In this document: positions 17,560-24,593 of the stretch, piece after piece | How positions within the stretch are numbered: the first letter of the stretch is position 1 | How the letters are laid out: every line of letters starts with the position of its first letter | Source of the DNA: Negativibacillus massiliensis | GTDB taxonomy: Bacteria; Bacillota; Clostridia; Oscillospirales; Ruminococcaceae | Reading direction: 5' to 3' | Assembly (NCBI RefSeq): GCF_900148495.1 | Contig: NZ_FTRU01000008.1 | Coordinates: forward strand, 434,001-498,000 | Length of the DNA: 64,000 nt | Notes under the pieces: generated by a model | What the model saw: the letters and a program-made list of their open reading frames with translations, nothing else | What the model was told of the DNA's origin: nothing | Databases searched by the model: none | Program-made: the position numbers and the translations under genes

Positions 17560-17665
17560 AGCAGAGTAGGCATACAGGCGTTAAGTGTTCGGCAAACGGG
17601 GAGTTGTTGCCGGGACGAAAAACTCCATACAACGGGGTTTGCGGTCTGTTTGCCGCATCCCGCTG
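17560..17665 (+). promoter_or_regulatory. Tetrahydrofolate (THF) riboswitch upstream of folT
   Basis: The region has the hallmark order of THF riboswitches: GAGTAGG, then GCGTTAAGTG, GGGGAG, CCGGGACG, GCGGT and a closing GCCGCATCCCGCT. It lies between a promoter and the folT ribosome binding site, the usual place for this class in Clostridia and streptococci. No T-run hairpin is obvious before the gene, so control is probably of translation, with folate lowering FolT synthesis. Assignment is from remembered motifs; a covariance-model search for the THF riboswitch family would confirm it. Confidence 0.8.
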
Positions 17666-17732
17666 TTACATACAAGGAGCATTCCTCCAAGTTTGTACAG
17701 CCGTCACAACTTTATTTCAGGAGGTATGCAAA

Positions 17733-18350
17733 ATGAACCTTGTACCCAAACAGGCAGAGAACTCCCTTTCTCTGTCAACAACCAAACAGGTAGGAAATTC
17801 TCTTTCTCTGCCAGAAAAATTCCGACAGTCCGCACAGGAGCTCAAGCAGGTACGGACTCTGACCGGCGTTGCCATGTTGCTTGCCATGAGCGTGGTAATC
17901 TCGTTTACCGCTTCTGTCCGCGTCACAGAGACCATTAAGATCGGACTGGGCTATTTGATTACCGCTTTGCTGGGAATGCTGTATGGCCCATTTACAGCAG
18001 CGCTTGCAGCCGGAGCAGGAGATTTGATTAAATATCTGTTAAAGCCAGACGGTGCATACTTTTTCGGTTTTACCCTGACAGCAATGCTGGGCGGTGTTGT
18101 GTATGGTGTATTTTTTTACAGAGAAAAATGTACCATCCCTCGTGCCATTGCTTCCAAAGCAACTGTCAGCCTTCTGCTCAACTGTCTGCTCAATACAGTA
18201 TGGGTTTCTTGGCTGTATGGAATGCCATTCCTTGGCGCACTGGGACCGCGTGTTATTAAAAATTTGATGGCTCTGCCGTTTGAGATTGTTCTTCTTTATA
18301 TTGTCCTTAATGGAATGAACAAAGTAATCCAGCGGGCAAAGCTTCACTGA
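17733..18350 (+). CDS. folT: Folate ECF transporter S component (FolT)
   Basis: Integral membrane substrate-capture subunit of an energy-coupling factor importer for folate, 205 aa. The first 45 residues are a hydrophilic Gln/Ser/Leu-rich cytoplasmic stretch, followed by about six membrane segments (GVAMLLAMSVVISF; LGYLITALLGMLYGPF and on). The segment PDGAYFFGFTLTAMLGG and the C-terminal GPRVIKNLMALPFEI are typical of the FolT family. It needs the shared EcfT-EcfA module, not seen in this window apart from the dedicated cobalt one. I start at ATG 17733, 7 bases after CAGGAGGT; the longer open frame would run back into the riboswitch. The THF riboswitch upstream independently supports the substrate. 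Confidence 0.9.
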   Translation: MNLVPKQAENSLSLSTTKQVGNSLSLPEKFRQSAQELKQVRTLTGVAMLLAMSVVISFTASVRVTETIKIGLGYLITALLGMLYGPFTAALAAGAGDLIKYLLKPDGAYFFGFTLTAMLGGVVYGVFFYREKCTIPRAIASKATVSLLLNCLLNTVWVSWLYGMPFLGALGPRVIKNLMALPFEIVLLYIVLNGMNKVIQRAKLH

Positions 18351-18370
18351 TCAATGGAATAGAAAAGATA

Positions 18371-18404
18371 AAAAGAAGCAGAAATATTTTTTCTGCTTCT
18401 TTTC
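18371..18404 (+). terminator. Intrinsic terminator of folT
   Basis: Stem AAAAGAAGCAGAAA / TTTCTGCTTCTTTT followed by CTTTT. Confidence 0.88.
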
Positions 18405-18491
18405 TTTTGCAAGAGAATCCAATTTGGTGGTAATAATATCTGGAAAAGGGTGTTAGCTTTCTTTTATTTTCACTAAAAATCGCGCAAAAAC

Positions 18492-18520
18492 TTGACAAGT
18501 AGACCAAAATGGAGTATTTT
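18492..18520 (+). promoter_or_regulatory. Promoter of the sufCB operon
   Basis: TTGACA (18492-18497), 17-base spacer, TATTTT (18515-18520). No riboswitch or clear operator is visible. Confidence 0.65.
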
Positions 18521-18570
18521 TGATTTGTTAAAAAGTATCAATTTTTTTCTGATAGATATGGAGTGAAAAC

Positions 18571-19317
18571 ATGCTCGAATTAAAAAATATTTCTCTGAGT
18601 GTAGAGGATGAATTTACAGGCAATGGACAAAAAGAAATTCTGCGAGATGTCAGCCTTACCATTGAGACCGGAAAGCTGGTTGTTGTTACCGGTCCAAACG
18701 GCGGCGGTAAATCCACAATGGCAAAGATGATCGCAGGCATTTTAAAACCAAATCAGGGACAGATTCTTCTGGATGGAGAAGATGTTACAGATCTGGACAT
18801 CACACAAAGAGCGACCCGCGGAATCAGCTTTGCTTTCCAGCAGCCGGTTCGCTTTAAGGGAATTACAGTTCGTGACCTGATCAATCTGGCTTCCGGACGT
18901 GAGATCAGCGACTGCGAAGCATGCGGATATCTGAAGGAAGTTGGACTGTGTGCAAGAGATTATATCGACCGTGAGGTCAATGCAAGCCTTTCCGGTGGTG
19001 AGATCAAACGAATTGAAATCGCAACCGTTATGGCAAGAAAAACCAAACTGACCATCTTTGATGAGCCGGAAGCAGGAATCGACCTTTGGAGCTTTAACAA
19101 CCTGATCGATGTGTTTAAAAATCTGCGCAAGGAGATCAATGGTTCTATGCTGATTATTTCGCATCAGGAAAGAATTCTGGATATTGCTGACGAGATTATC
19201 GTGATTGCAGATGGTAAAGTCATGGCAAGAGGCAAAAAGGAAGAGGTCCTTCCAGAATTGCTCAGAGAAGACTGCCAGTACTGTGTTGGCGGTAAAGGCA
19301 GACGCGTTGTGCAGTAA
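18571..19317 (+). CDS. sufC: Fe-S cluster assembly ATPase SufC
   Basis: ABC-type ATPase of the SUF scaffold, 248 aa, the normal length. Walker A GPNGGGKST lies at residues 41-49, the signature LSGGE at 140-144 and Walker B LTIFDEPE near 160-167, followed by the H-loop in IISHQERILDIADEI. It powers conformational change of the SufB-type scaffold during Fe-S cluster assembly in the cytosol. A GGAG box lies 7 bases before the ATG. The next gene, 14 bases downstream, encodes its scaffold partner; sufS, sufU and a second scaffold are absent from the locus. Confidence 0.94.
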   Translation: MLELKNISLSVEDEFTGNGQKEILRDVSLTIETGKLVVVTGPNGGGKSTMAKMIAGILKPNQGQILLDGEDVTDLDITQRATRGISFAFQQPVRFKGITVRDLINLASGREISDCEACGYLKEVGLCARDYIDREVNASLSGGEIKRIEIATVMARKTKLTIFDEPEAGIDLWSFNNLIDVFKNLRKEINGSMLIISHQERILDIADEIIVIADGKVMARGKKEEVLPELLREDCQYCVGGKGRRVVQ

Positions 19318-19331
19318 GGAGGGATTTTTCG

Positions 19332-20246
19332 ATGAATGATATTACCAAAAAGCTGTTAAGCATGATTTCGGATATTTCCGGAGAGATCAAAGGTGCATTT
19401 AATATTCGCGAAGATGGAGGCTGTGCAGGAAGACAGTCAACCGAAAATGTAGACATTATTCCAAAGGTTGGACAGCCAGGTATCGATATTATTATCAAGC
19501 CAAACACCAAGGAAAAAATATACATTCCAGCATGTGTAACCAAGAGCAATGTGGATGATTTGGTATACAATGATTTTTATGTTGGTGAAAATTCGGATGT
19601 TGTGATCGTGGCAGGCTGCGGCGTTCATACCGATGGCGAAGAAGACTCCCAGCACAACGGAATCCATCGTTTCTTTATCTCCAAGAACGCAAAAGTCCGT
19701 TATGAAGAAAAACATGTTGGAATTGGAGAAGGAACTGGAAAACGAATCATCAATCCACAGACCTATATTGAAATGGCAGAAAACAGCTATATGGAGATGG
19801 ACACTGTTCAGATCAAAGGTGTTGATTCCACAAAGCGTGACTCCAAAGCTGTTTTGCAGGCAAATGCAAAGCTTGTCATCAAAGAAAAAATCATGACCCA
19901 TGGTGAGCAGTATGCAGAGACAAACTTTGCTGTGGATCTGGACGGAGAAGATTCCGGTGTGGATCTGATTTCCCGTTCGGTTGCAAGAGGAACTTCCAAG
20001 CAGATGTTCCGTTCGGTTATCAACGGCAATACCCGCTGTACCGGACATTCTGAGTGTGATGCTATTATTATGGACAAGGGCGTTGTCAGTGCAATCCCAG
20101 AACTGACTGCAAACGACATTGATGCAGCTCTTATTCACGAAGCAGCAATCGGAAAGATCGCTGGAGAACAGCTGATCAAGCTGATGACATTAGGACTTAC
20201 CTCGGAAGAAGCAGAAGCGAAGATTGTGGAAGGCTTCTTAAAATAA
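19332..20246 (+). CDS. sufB: SufB/SufD-family Fe-S scaffold protein, short form
   Basis: SUF scaffold family protein of 304 aa, well short of the usual SufB (about 465 aa) or SufD (about 420 aa). It keeps the beta-helix core (VAGCGVHTDGEEDSQHNGI, then AVLQANAKLVIKEK) and the C-terminal region TANDIDAALIHEAAIGKIAG with the conserved His of the family. With sufC it forms a two-gene unit with no sufD, like the minimal SUF-type (SMS) systems known from anaerobes and archaea, in which a single short scaffold is thought to form a homodimer with SufC. GGAGG lies 7 bases before the ATG. Role in cluster assembly is inferred from family and context. Confidence 0.9.
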   Translation: MNDITKKLLSMISDISGEIKGAFNIREDGGCAGRQSTENVDIIPKVGQPGIDIIIKPNTKEKIYIPACVTKSNVDDLVYNDFYVGENSDVVIVAGCGVHTDGEEDSQHNGIHRFFISKNAKVRYEEKHVGIGEGTGKRIINPQTYIEMAENSYMEMDTVQIKGVDSTKRDSKAVLQANAKLVIKEKIMTHGEQYAETNFAVDLDGEDSGVDLISRSVARGTSKQMFRSVINGNTRCTGHSECDAIIMDKGVVSAIPELTANDIDAALIHEAAIGKIAGEQLIKLMTLGLTSEEAEAKIVEGFLK

Positions 20247-20256
20247 TCAGATCAAT

Positions 20257-20291
20257 AAAAAAATGCTGTCCATTATGGACAGCATTTTTGT
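20257..20291. terminator. Bidirectional terminator between sufB and the carboxypeptidase gene
   Basis: AAAAAATGCTGTCC / GGACAGCATTTTT with an ATTAT-type loop. The two genes converge here and the hairpin has T-runs in both directions. Confidence 0.85.
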
Positions 20292-20296
20292 TTTAC

Positions 20297-21943
20297 CTAT
20301 CTTTTTCTGGTTGGTTTAGAAGTACGATTCTGCGAGGAAGAACTTCTCTGGGAAGAGGTCCTCTGCGGAGAATTAGGCGGAAGTTGTCTGCGGCGAGCCT
20401 GTGCGGCTTTTTTGCGTGCGATACGCTTTTTGTATTTGCGTTTGTTGTGGATACGCAAAATAAGTAGCAGTACAACAAGAACCAAGAAGATAATCAAAAT
20501 GATTTTGATAACGTTAAAAATCTTGTTAAACAGCTCTTTCCTTGCAGCCTGTTTTTGTGCTTCTATCTCGCTGAAGGTGACCACCTTGACCTGAAGCTTT
20601 AACGCCGCCATGTTGGGTACCATGTACTGGGATGCATCCGCAGCCGTGGTAGGATTCATGGAGAAGGTGAGGGTGGATGGCATGTCCTCATCCTGGTAGT
20701 ATCGTCCAGGAATATCCGAGGTCATGACAATATCATCTTTGGTATAGTTCTTGTGAATCAGAACAGTAAAATCAGAGTCAGTAGAGTAGGTAGCAGTACC
20801 AATCAGGGTAGAGCCTTCGCCGCGCTTGTCATAAACAGGGGTTTTGTAGTTTTCATGAGCAAGTTCCGCAGCAGTGTAGGTAACTGGGGTGAAATTGTTG
20901 TAGCAGTAATCAAACAGGTTGATCATATCTTTCTGAACGGCATAAGCGTTGCTGCCGGTACAGTTGAGTGCAACACAGATCAGACGCACGCCGTCTCGCT
21001 CTACTACCGAAACACCAGTGTGGTTGGATTCGGTTAAATATCCCAGTTTTACACCAATGGTTCCTTCATAGTAGTTCTCGTTGGAAGGTTCCATCATGCC
21101 TTCTTTAACACGCCCCCAGTTTCTTGGCTGCGGCTGCTTGTTGGTTGGCTCCATAGTATATTCAGTCTGGCTGAAATACTGCAGGAAATCCGGTGTAGTA
21201 AGAGCGTAGCGGGTAATGAGTGCCATGTCGTAGGCGGTGGTGTACTGGTTTTCATTGTACAATCCATGTGGATTGACAAAATTGGAATTGACACAGCCCA
21301 GTTCCTTTGCCTTTTCGTTCATCATCTCAACAAAGCCGCCAGTGTAGCTGGTAGAACCATCTTCCAGAGTGACCGAACGATTAGCAAGTTTTGCAGCACA
21401 GTCAGCCAGAGCATTTGCGGTATCGTTTGCAGATTGAATCATGGTGCCGTACAGCAGGTCACGAACCTTTACAACCTCATCCTGTGTAATCGCAACATAG
21501 GTTCCATCACTGAATTTGTATTCGTTTGGATAGGTAGGGAATACGTCTTCGGTGGTGACAGTATAATCAGACTCCGGATCGACATAGTTTAATGCGATTG
21601 CGGTGGTCAGAATTTTTGTGATGCTGGCAGGGTACTGTTTTTTGTCAGGGTTTTTGGAAATCAAAACCTGACCGGTTTCTGCGTTCATGACGATGTAAGA
21701 ATCGGAGTTGATAGCAGGAAGCGCGGTGGCAGTGTTTTCTGCTGTTTTGTTAGCATCCGTTTCCGTTGTAGAGGTGGTACCGCTTGTGGTTCCCTCTGTT
21801 TGTGTCGTGTCCGAAGTGCTTTCGGTCTGCTGTGTTTGTGTCGTTTCAGATGAGGATTGTGTTGTTCCAGTTTGTGCAAAAACAGGGACAGCTAACTGAC
21901 AGGCAACGACAAGTCCCATCAGAATGGAAATTATCTTTTTCAA
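20297..21943 (-). CDS. D-alanyl-D-alanine carboxypeptidase (peptidase S11, DacF-like)
   Basis: Penicillin-binding D,D-carboxypeptidase, 548 aa, which would trim the terminal D-Ala from peptidoglycan stem peptides outside the membrane. A signal peptide (1-24, ending VPVFA) leads into a Ser/Thr/Gln linker to about residue 70. The catalytic SxxK motif is SITK (in PASITKILTT) and SxN is SAN (in QSANDTANA). The third motif, normally KTG, reads KLG in GVKLGYLTES, so the usual Thr is missing. Near residues 475-500 a hydrophobic anchor (IILIIFLVLVVLLLILRI) precedes a very basic Lys/Arg/Gln/Ser tail. The start codon is TTG, well placed after AGGAGG (21951-21957). Activity could be altered by the KLG box; otherwise identification is firm. 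Confidence 0.9.
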   Translation of the reverse strand: MKKIISILMGLVVACQLAVPVFAQTGTTQSSSETTQTQQTESTSDTTQTEGTTSGTTSTTETDANKTAENTATALPAINSDSYIVMNAETGQVLISKNPDKKQYPASITKILTTAIALNYVDPESDYTVTTEDVFPTYPNEYKFSDGTYVAITQDEVVKVRDLLYGTMIQSANDTANALADCAAKLANRSVTLEDGSTSYTGGFVEMMNEKAKELGCVNSNFVNPHGLYNENQYTTAYDMALITRYALTTPDFLQYFSQTEYTMEPTNKQPQPRNWGRVKEGMMEPSNENYYEGTIGVKLGYLTESNHTGVSVVERDGVRLICVALNCTGSNAYAVQKDMINLFDYCYNNFTPVTYTAAELAHENYKTPVYDKRGEGSTLIGTATYSTDSDFTVLIHKNYTKDDIVMTSDIPGRYYQDEDMPSTLTFSMNPTTAADASQYMVPNMAALKLQVKVVTFSEIEAQKQAARKELFNKIFNVIKIILIIFLVLVVLLLILRIHNKRKYKKRIARKKAAQARRRQLPPNSPQRTSSQRSSSSQNRTSKPTRKR

Positions 21944-22222
21944 GAGAGAAACCTCCTAAGCAATTTTCATTTTGAAATCAAGATAAAATCTTATCACATC
22001 ATATCTTAACATATTTTCGGGAAAAATAGAAGGACTTGCCGAGAGATTTTATAAATTCCAAGACAAAAATCAAAATAAAATCAGGATGTTTTCATGTGTG
22101 GGAGAATAGTTTTTGCTTTTAAGGGGAAGAATATAGACAGAAAAGCCAGAAAGATCAAAAAGCTTTTCCAACATTTACCGGAATTTTCAGCAAAGAATCG
22201 TTAGAGAAAGAAGGATGAAACC

Positions 22223-22546
22223 ATGTTAACAAGACTGACCTGTCATGTAACCAATTGTGCAAGCAACCAGAACAACTGCTGCTGCCAGCCATCGATCAAG
22301 GTGCAGGGAAAAGGTGCCTGCCATTGTGGTGAAACAGAGTGCCAGAGCTTCCAGAAAAAAGGACCAGGTGAAGTTTCCAATTCCACTCATTTCACCAATG
22401 CAAATTTAAATGCACAGGTAAAATGTACAGCAGAAAACTGTGTATTTAACTCCATGGGAAACTGTAACGCAGATCACATCAGTATCGGCGGAAATGGCGC
22501 TGAAAGCCGCAGCCAGACAAATTGCGAAAGTTTTCAGGCAAGATAA
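22223..22546 (+). CDS. DUF1540 protein with two cysteine-rich repeats
   Basis: Small cysteine-rich protein of 107 aa made of two tandem DUF1540-like units, about residues 5-45 and 62-105. Each has the pattern C..NC..N....C......I...G.....C.......C.SF, with Cys spacing like a small metal-binding fold; the first unit starts LTCHVTNCASNQNNCCC and the second VKCTAENCVFNSMGNC. DUF1540 proteins are common in Clostridia; their function is not established, and metal binding is only suggested by the cysteines. AGAAGGA lies 8 bases before the ATG. The gene stands alone with its own terminator and is divergent from the carboxypeptidase gene. Confidence 0.85.
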   Translation: MLTRLTCHVTNCASNQNNCCCQPSIKVQGKGACHCGETECQSFQKKGPGEVSNSTHFTNANLNAQVKCTAENCVFNSMGNCNADHISIGGNGAESRSQTNCESFQAR

Positions 22547-22548
22547 AC

Positions 22549-22582
22549 AAAAATCCCGAAGCAATTTGCTTCGGGATTTTTT
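22549..22582. terminator. Bidirectional terminator between the DUF1540 gene and comF
   Basis: AAAAATCCCGAAGCAA / TTGCTTCGGGATTTTT, a near-perfect palindrome between two converging genes. Confidence 0.9.
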
Positions 22583-22584
22583 AA

Positions 22585-23244
22585 TTAGTTTGGAATCATT
22601 GTTGTATGGGCAAAGGAGAGAGCACCCACCCATTCTGCACCAGCATCACGCAGGGTGTGCGCACATTCGTTCATGGTTGAACCGGTCGTGATGACATCAT
22701 CAATAATCAAAATCCGTTTTCCCAAAACCTGCTGCGGAGTAACAACCCGATAAGCATCCTTCAGGTTATGCTTTCTCTGTTCCGCACCGAGGGTATGTTG
22801 TTCCGGCGTGGTTTTTATCTTTTCCAGAAGCGGAGCATACGGAATATTCGTCTGCTTTGCAACCTGCTGAGCGAGCAGTTGGGCCTGATTGTAACCGCGC
22901 TGACGCTGCTTCTGAGGGGACATCGGAACAGCACAGATCAGGTCGATTGAAAGCTTAGAAAGTTGGGAACAAAATCGTTCTGCCATCATCTGCGCAAGCG
23001 TTGCGGCCAATTTTGGCTGATTTCTAAATTTAAGCCGGTAGATGGCAGAGGAGCTTGTGTAAGAATATCTGGTAAAGGAAAGAACGATGTCCAGATAAAA
23101 CAGAGGAGGGAGCGAAGTGACAGGGGAAAGCTGCTTTATACACTCCGGACAGTACAGCTTTTGTGGGGGAATAATCTTTCCACAAAAGATACATCGGGAT
23201 GGCCACAAAAAATCAAGGATCCAGTCAACAAGGGTTGGTCTCAT
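22585..23244 (-). CDS. ComF family phosphoribosyltransferase-like protein
   Basis: Protein of 219 aa. An N-terminal zinc-ribbon has two CxxC pairs (Cys18/Cys21 and Cys32/Cys35), followed by a type I phosphoribosyltransferase domain with the PRPP loop ILIIDDVITTGST near residues 180-192. The family includes ComFC, needed for DNA uptake in naturally competent Firmicutes and linked to ssDNA handling; no comFA helicase gene is adjacent here, so a role in competence is not shown. AAAGGAGA lies 6 bases before the ATG. It lies directly downstream of the glucokinase gene, separated by a terminator. Confidence 0.9.
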   Translation of the reverse strand: MRPTLVDWILDFLWPSRCIFCGKIIPPQKLYCPECIKQLSPVTSLPPLFYLDIVLSFTRYSYTSSSAIYRLKFRNQPKLAATLAQMMAERFCSQLSKLSIDLICAVPMSPQKQRQRGYNQAQLLAQQVAKQTNIPYAPLLEKIKTTPEQHTLGAEQRKHNLKDAYRVVTPQQVLGKRILIIDDVITTGSTMNECAHTLRDAGAEWVGALSFAHTTMIPN

Positions 23245-23261
23245 CCAAATTCTCCTTTAAA

Positions 23262-23290
23262 CAAAAAGGGGAGGAATTTATCCTCCCCAA
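23262..23290 (-). terminator. Intrinsic terminator of the glucokinase gene
   Basis: On the minus strand GGGGAGGAT / ATTCCTCCCC-type stem followed by TTTTTGTTT. It lies between the glucokinase stop and the comF RBS. Confidence 0.85.
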
Positions 23291-23296
23291 ATGTTG

Positions 23297-24271
23297 CTAT
23301 TCAGCCTGCAGACCGATCAAAGCTGCGCCGATGATGCCGGCATCATTGCCAAGCTCAGCGATGCGCACCTGTGTGCGGTGTGCAGCAAAACGGTCAAAGC
23401 AGAAGCGATCCATATAATTGCGGATTGGTCGGAGCAGATTTTCGCCCTGTTTGGAGACACCACCGCCCAGACAGATGATTTCTGGCTGGAGAGTATTGAT
23501 TGCATTGACAATTGCTTCTCCAAGTGCATTGGTGTATTCTTCCACAGCAGCCTGACCAGCTTTGTCACCCTGTTCTGCTGCATCAAAGCAGGTACGTCCA
23601 TCCACTTTGTCAAGGTCGCCGTCGCACAATTTCCACATCAGGGAGTCAGGGTTATGCTGCATATGTTCTTTGGTGGTGGTGATCAGTCCGGTAGCGGAGC
23701 AGTAGGTTTCGATACATCCTTTTCTTCCGCAGGAGCAAGGTCTGCCGTTTAAGCAGATAACGGTGTGACCAAATTCTCCGCCAGCAAAGCCATAACCATT
23801 GTAAATCTTAGAGTTAATAATGATACCGGAGCCTACACCGGTACCCAGTGTGATTGCTACCATGTTGGAGATATGCTGACCGTTTTCTGTTTTTCCAGCA
23901 CCAGCCATAAATTCGCCGTAAGCAGCAGCGTCAGCATCGTTTGCGAGGAAAACCGGACGATGCAGACGATCTTCCAGAAGCTGTCCGATTGGAGCGTTGT
24001 AAAAGTCCAAGTTGCTTGCAAAGATAACTTCTCTTTTCTGGCTGTCAACGATACCAGGAGAACCAATTCCCACCGATTCAATCTGTTCCATCGAGATTCC
24101 TGCTTTTTCTGCAGCCTGTGCTGCAGTCTGAGCCATGGTTTCCGCGATCTGATCTGCCGGACGTCCGGCATTTGTTTTGTTGCTGGCAGTTGCAATCAGA
24201 GAAAAGTTCTCATCTACCACACCGGCTACAATGTTGGTTCCGCCAAGGTCAATACCAATATAATATTTCAT
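23297..24271 (-). CDS. glcK: ROK family glucokinase
   Basis: ATP-dependent sugar kinase, 324 aa, catalysing glucose to glucose-6-phosphate. The phosphate-binding loop GIDLGGTN is at residues 5-12, and the ROK zinc motif, with the pattern GHTVICLNG...CSCGRKGCIE, lies near residues 160-180. The sugar-binding part includes LANDADAAAYGE. The GxCxCGxxGCxE zinc ligands are complete. No helix-turn-helix precedes the kinase, so it is an enzyme rather than a ROK repressor. Glucose as main substrate is the usual case for this length and motif set; N-acetylmannosamine or other hexoses remain possible. GAGGAG lies about 9 bases before the ATG. Confidence 0.9.
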   Translation of the reverse strand: MKYYIGIDLGGTNIVAGVVDENFSLIATASNKTNAGRPADQIAETMAQTAAQAAEKAGISMEQIESVGIGSPGIVDSQKREVIFASNLDFYNAPIGQLLEDRLHRPVFLANDADAAAYGEFMAGAGKTENGQHISNMVAITLGTGVGSGIIINSKIYNGYGFAGGEFGHTVICLNGRPCSCGRKGCIETYCSATGLITTTKEHMQHNPDSLMWKLCDGDLDKVDGRTCFDAAEQGDKAGQAAVEEYTNALGEAIVNAINTLQPEIICLGGGVSKQGENLLRPIRNYMDRFCFDRFAAHRTQVRIAELGNDAGIIGAALIGLQAE

Positions 24272-24360
24272 CCCAAATACTCCTCTGTGTGCACAATACA
24301 GGTGCTTTTTTGTATGATGGCATATTCTTAAAAATTTTTTGAATATCCATGATTTTCTTA

Positions 24361-24389
24361 ATCATATCATTGCGGCAGATGCTTTGCAA
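24361..24389 (-). promoter_or_regulatory. Promoter of glcK
   Basis: On the minus strand TTGCAA (24384-24389), a 17-base spacer and TATGAT (24361-24366), giving a leader of about 85 bases. Confidence 0.55.
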
Positions 24390-24528
24390 TCATTTTGAGC
24401 AAAAAAATGAAAAAAGCATAAACTTTTCTCAAATAGGGTCACAGGACAAGGCGGAAAAACAAAGAAAAAACGGGAAGAAAAAGGCAGAAAAAAGAACCAT
24501 CGGGGAAAAGAGGAAAACAGATCTGCCA

Positions 24529-24557
24529 TTGACGAAAACGGCGGAAAAATGTATAAT
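24529..24557 (+). promoter_or_regulatory. Promoter of miaB and the genes after it
   Basis: TTGACG (24529-24534), 17-base spacer, consensus TATAAT (24552-24557). Transcription would start near 24564, which rules out the in-frame ATG at 24549 as start of miaB. Confidence 0.8.
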
Positions 24558-24593
24558 AAATTGATAATAATTTTCTGGGACGGGGGATTTTTG

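Noticed and set aside
17604-17732. A 43-codon N-terminal extension of FolT
   Set aside because: It would overlap the THF riboswitch and lie upstream of a good AGGAGG box at the chosen start.
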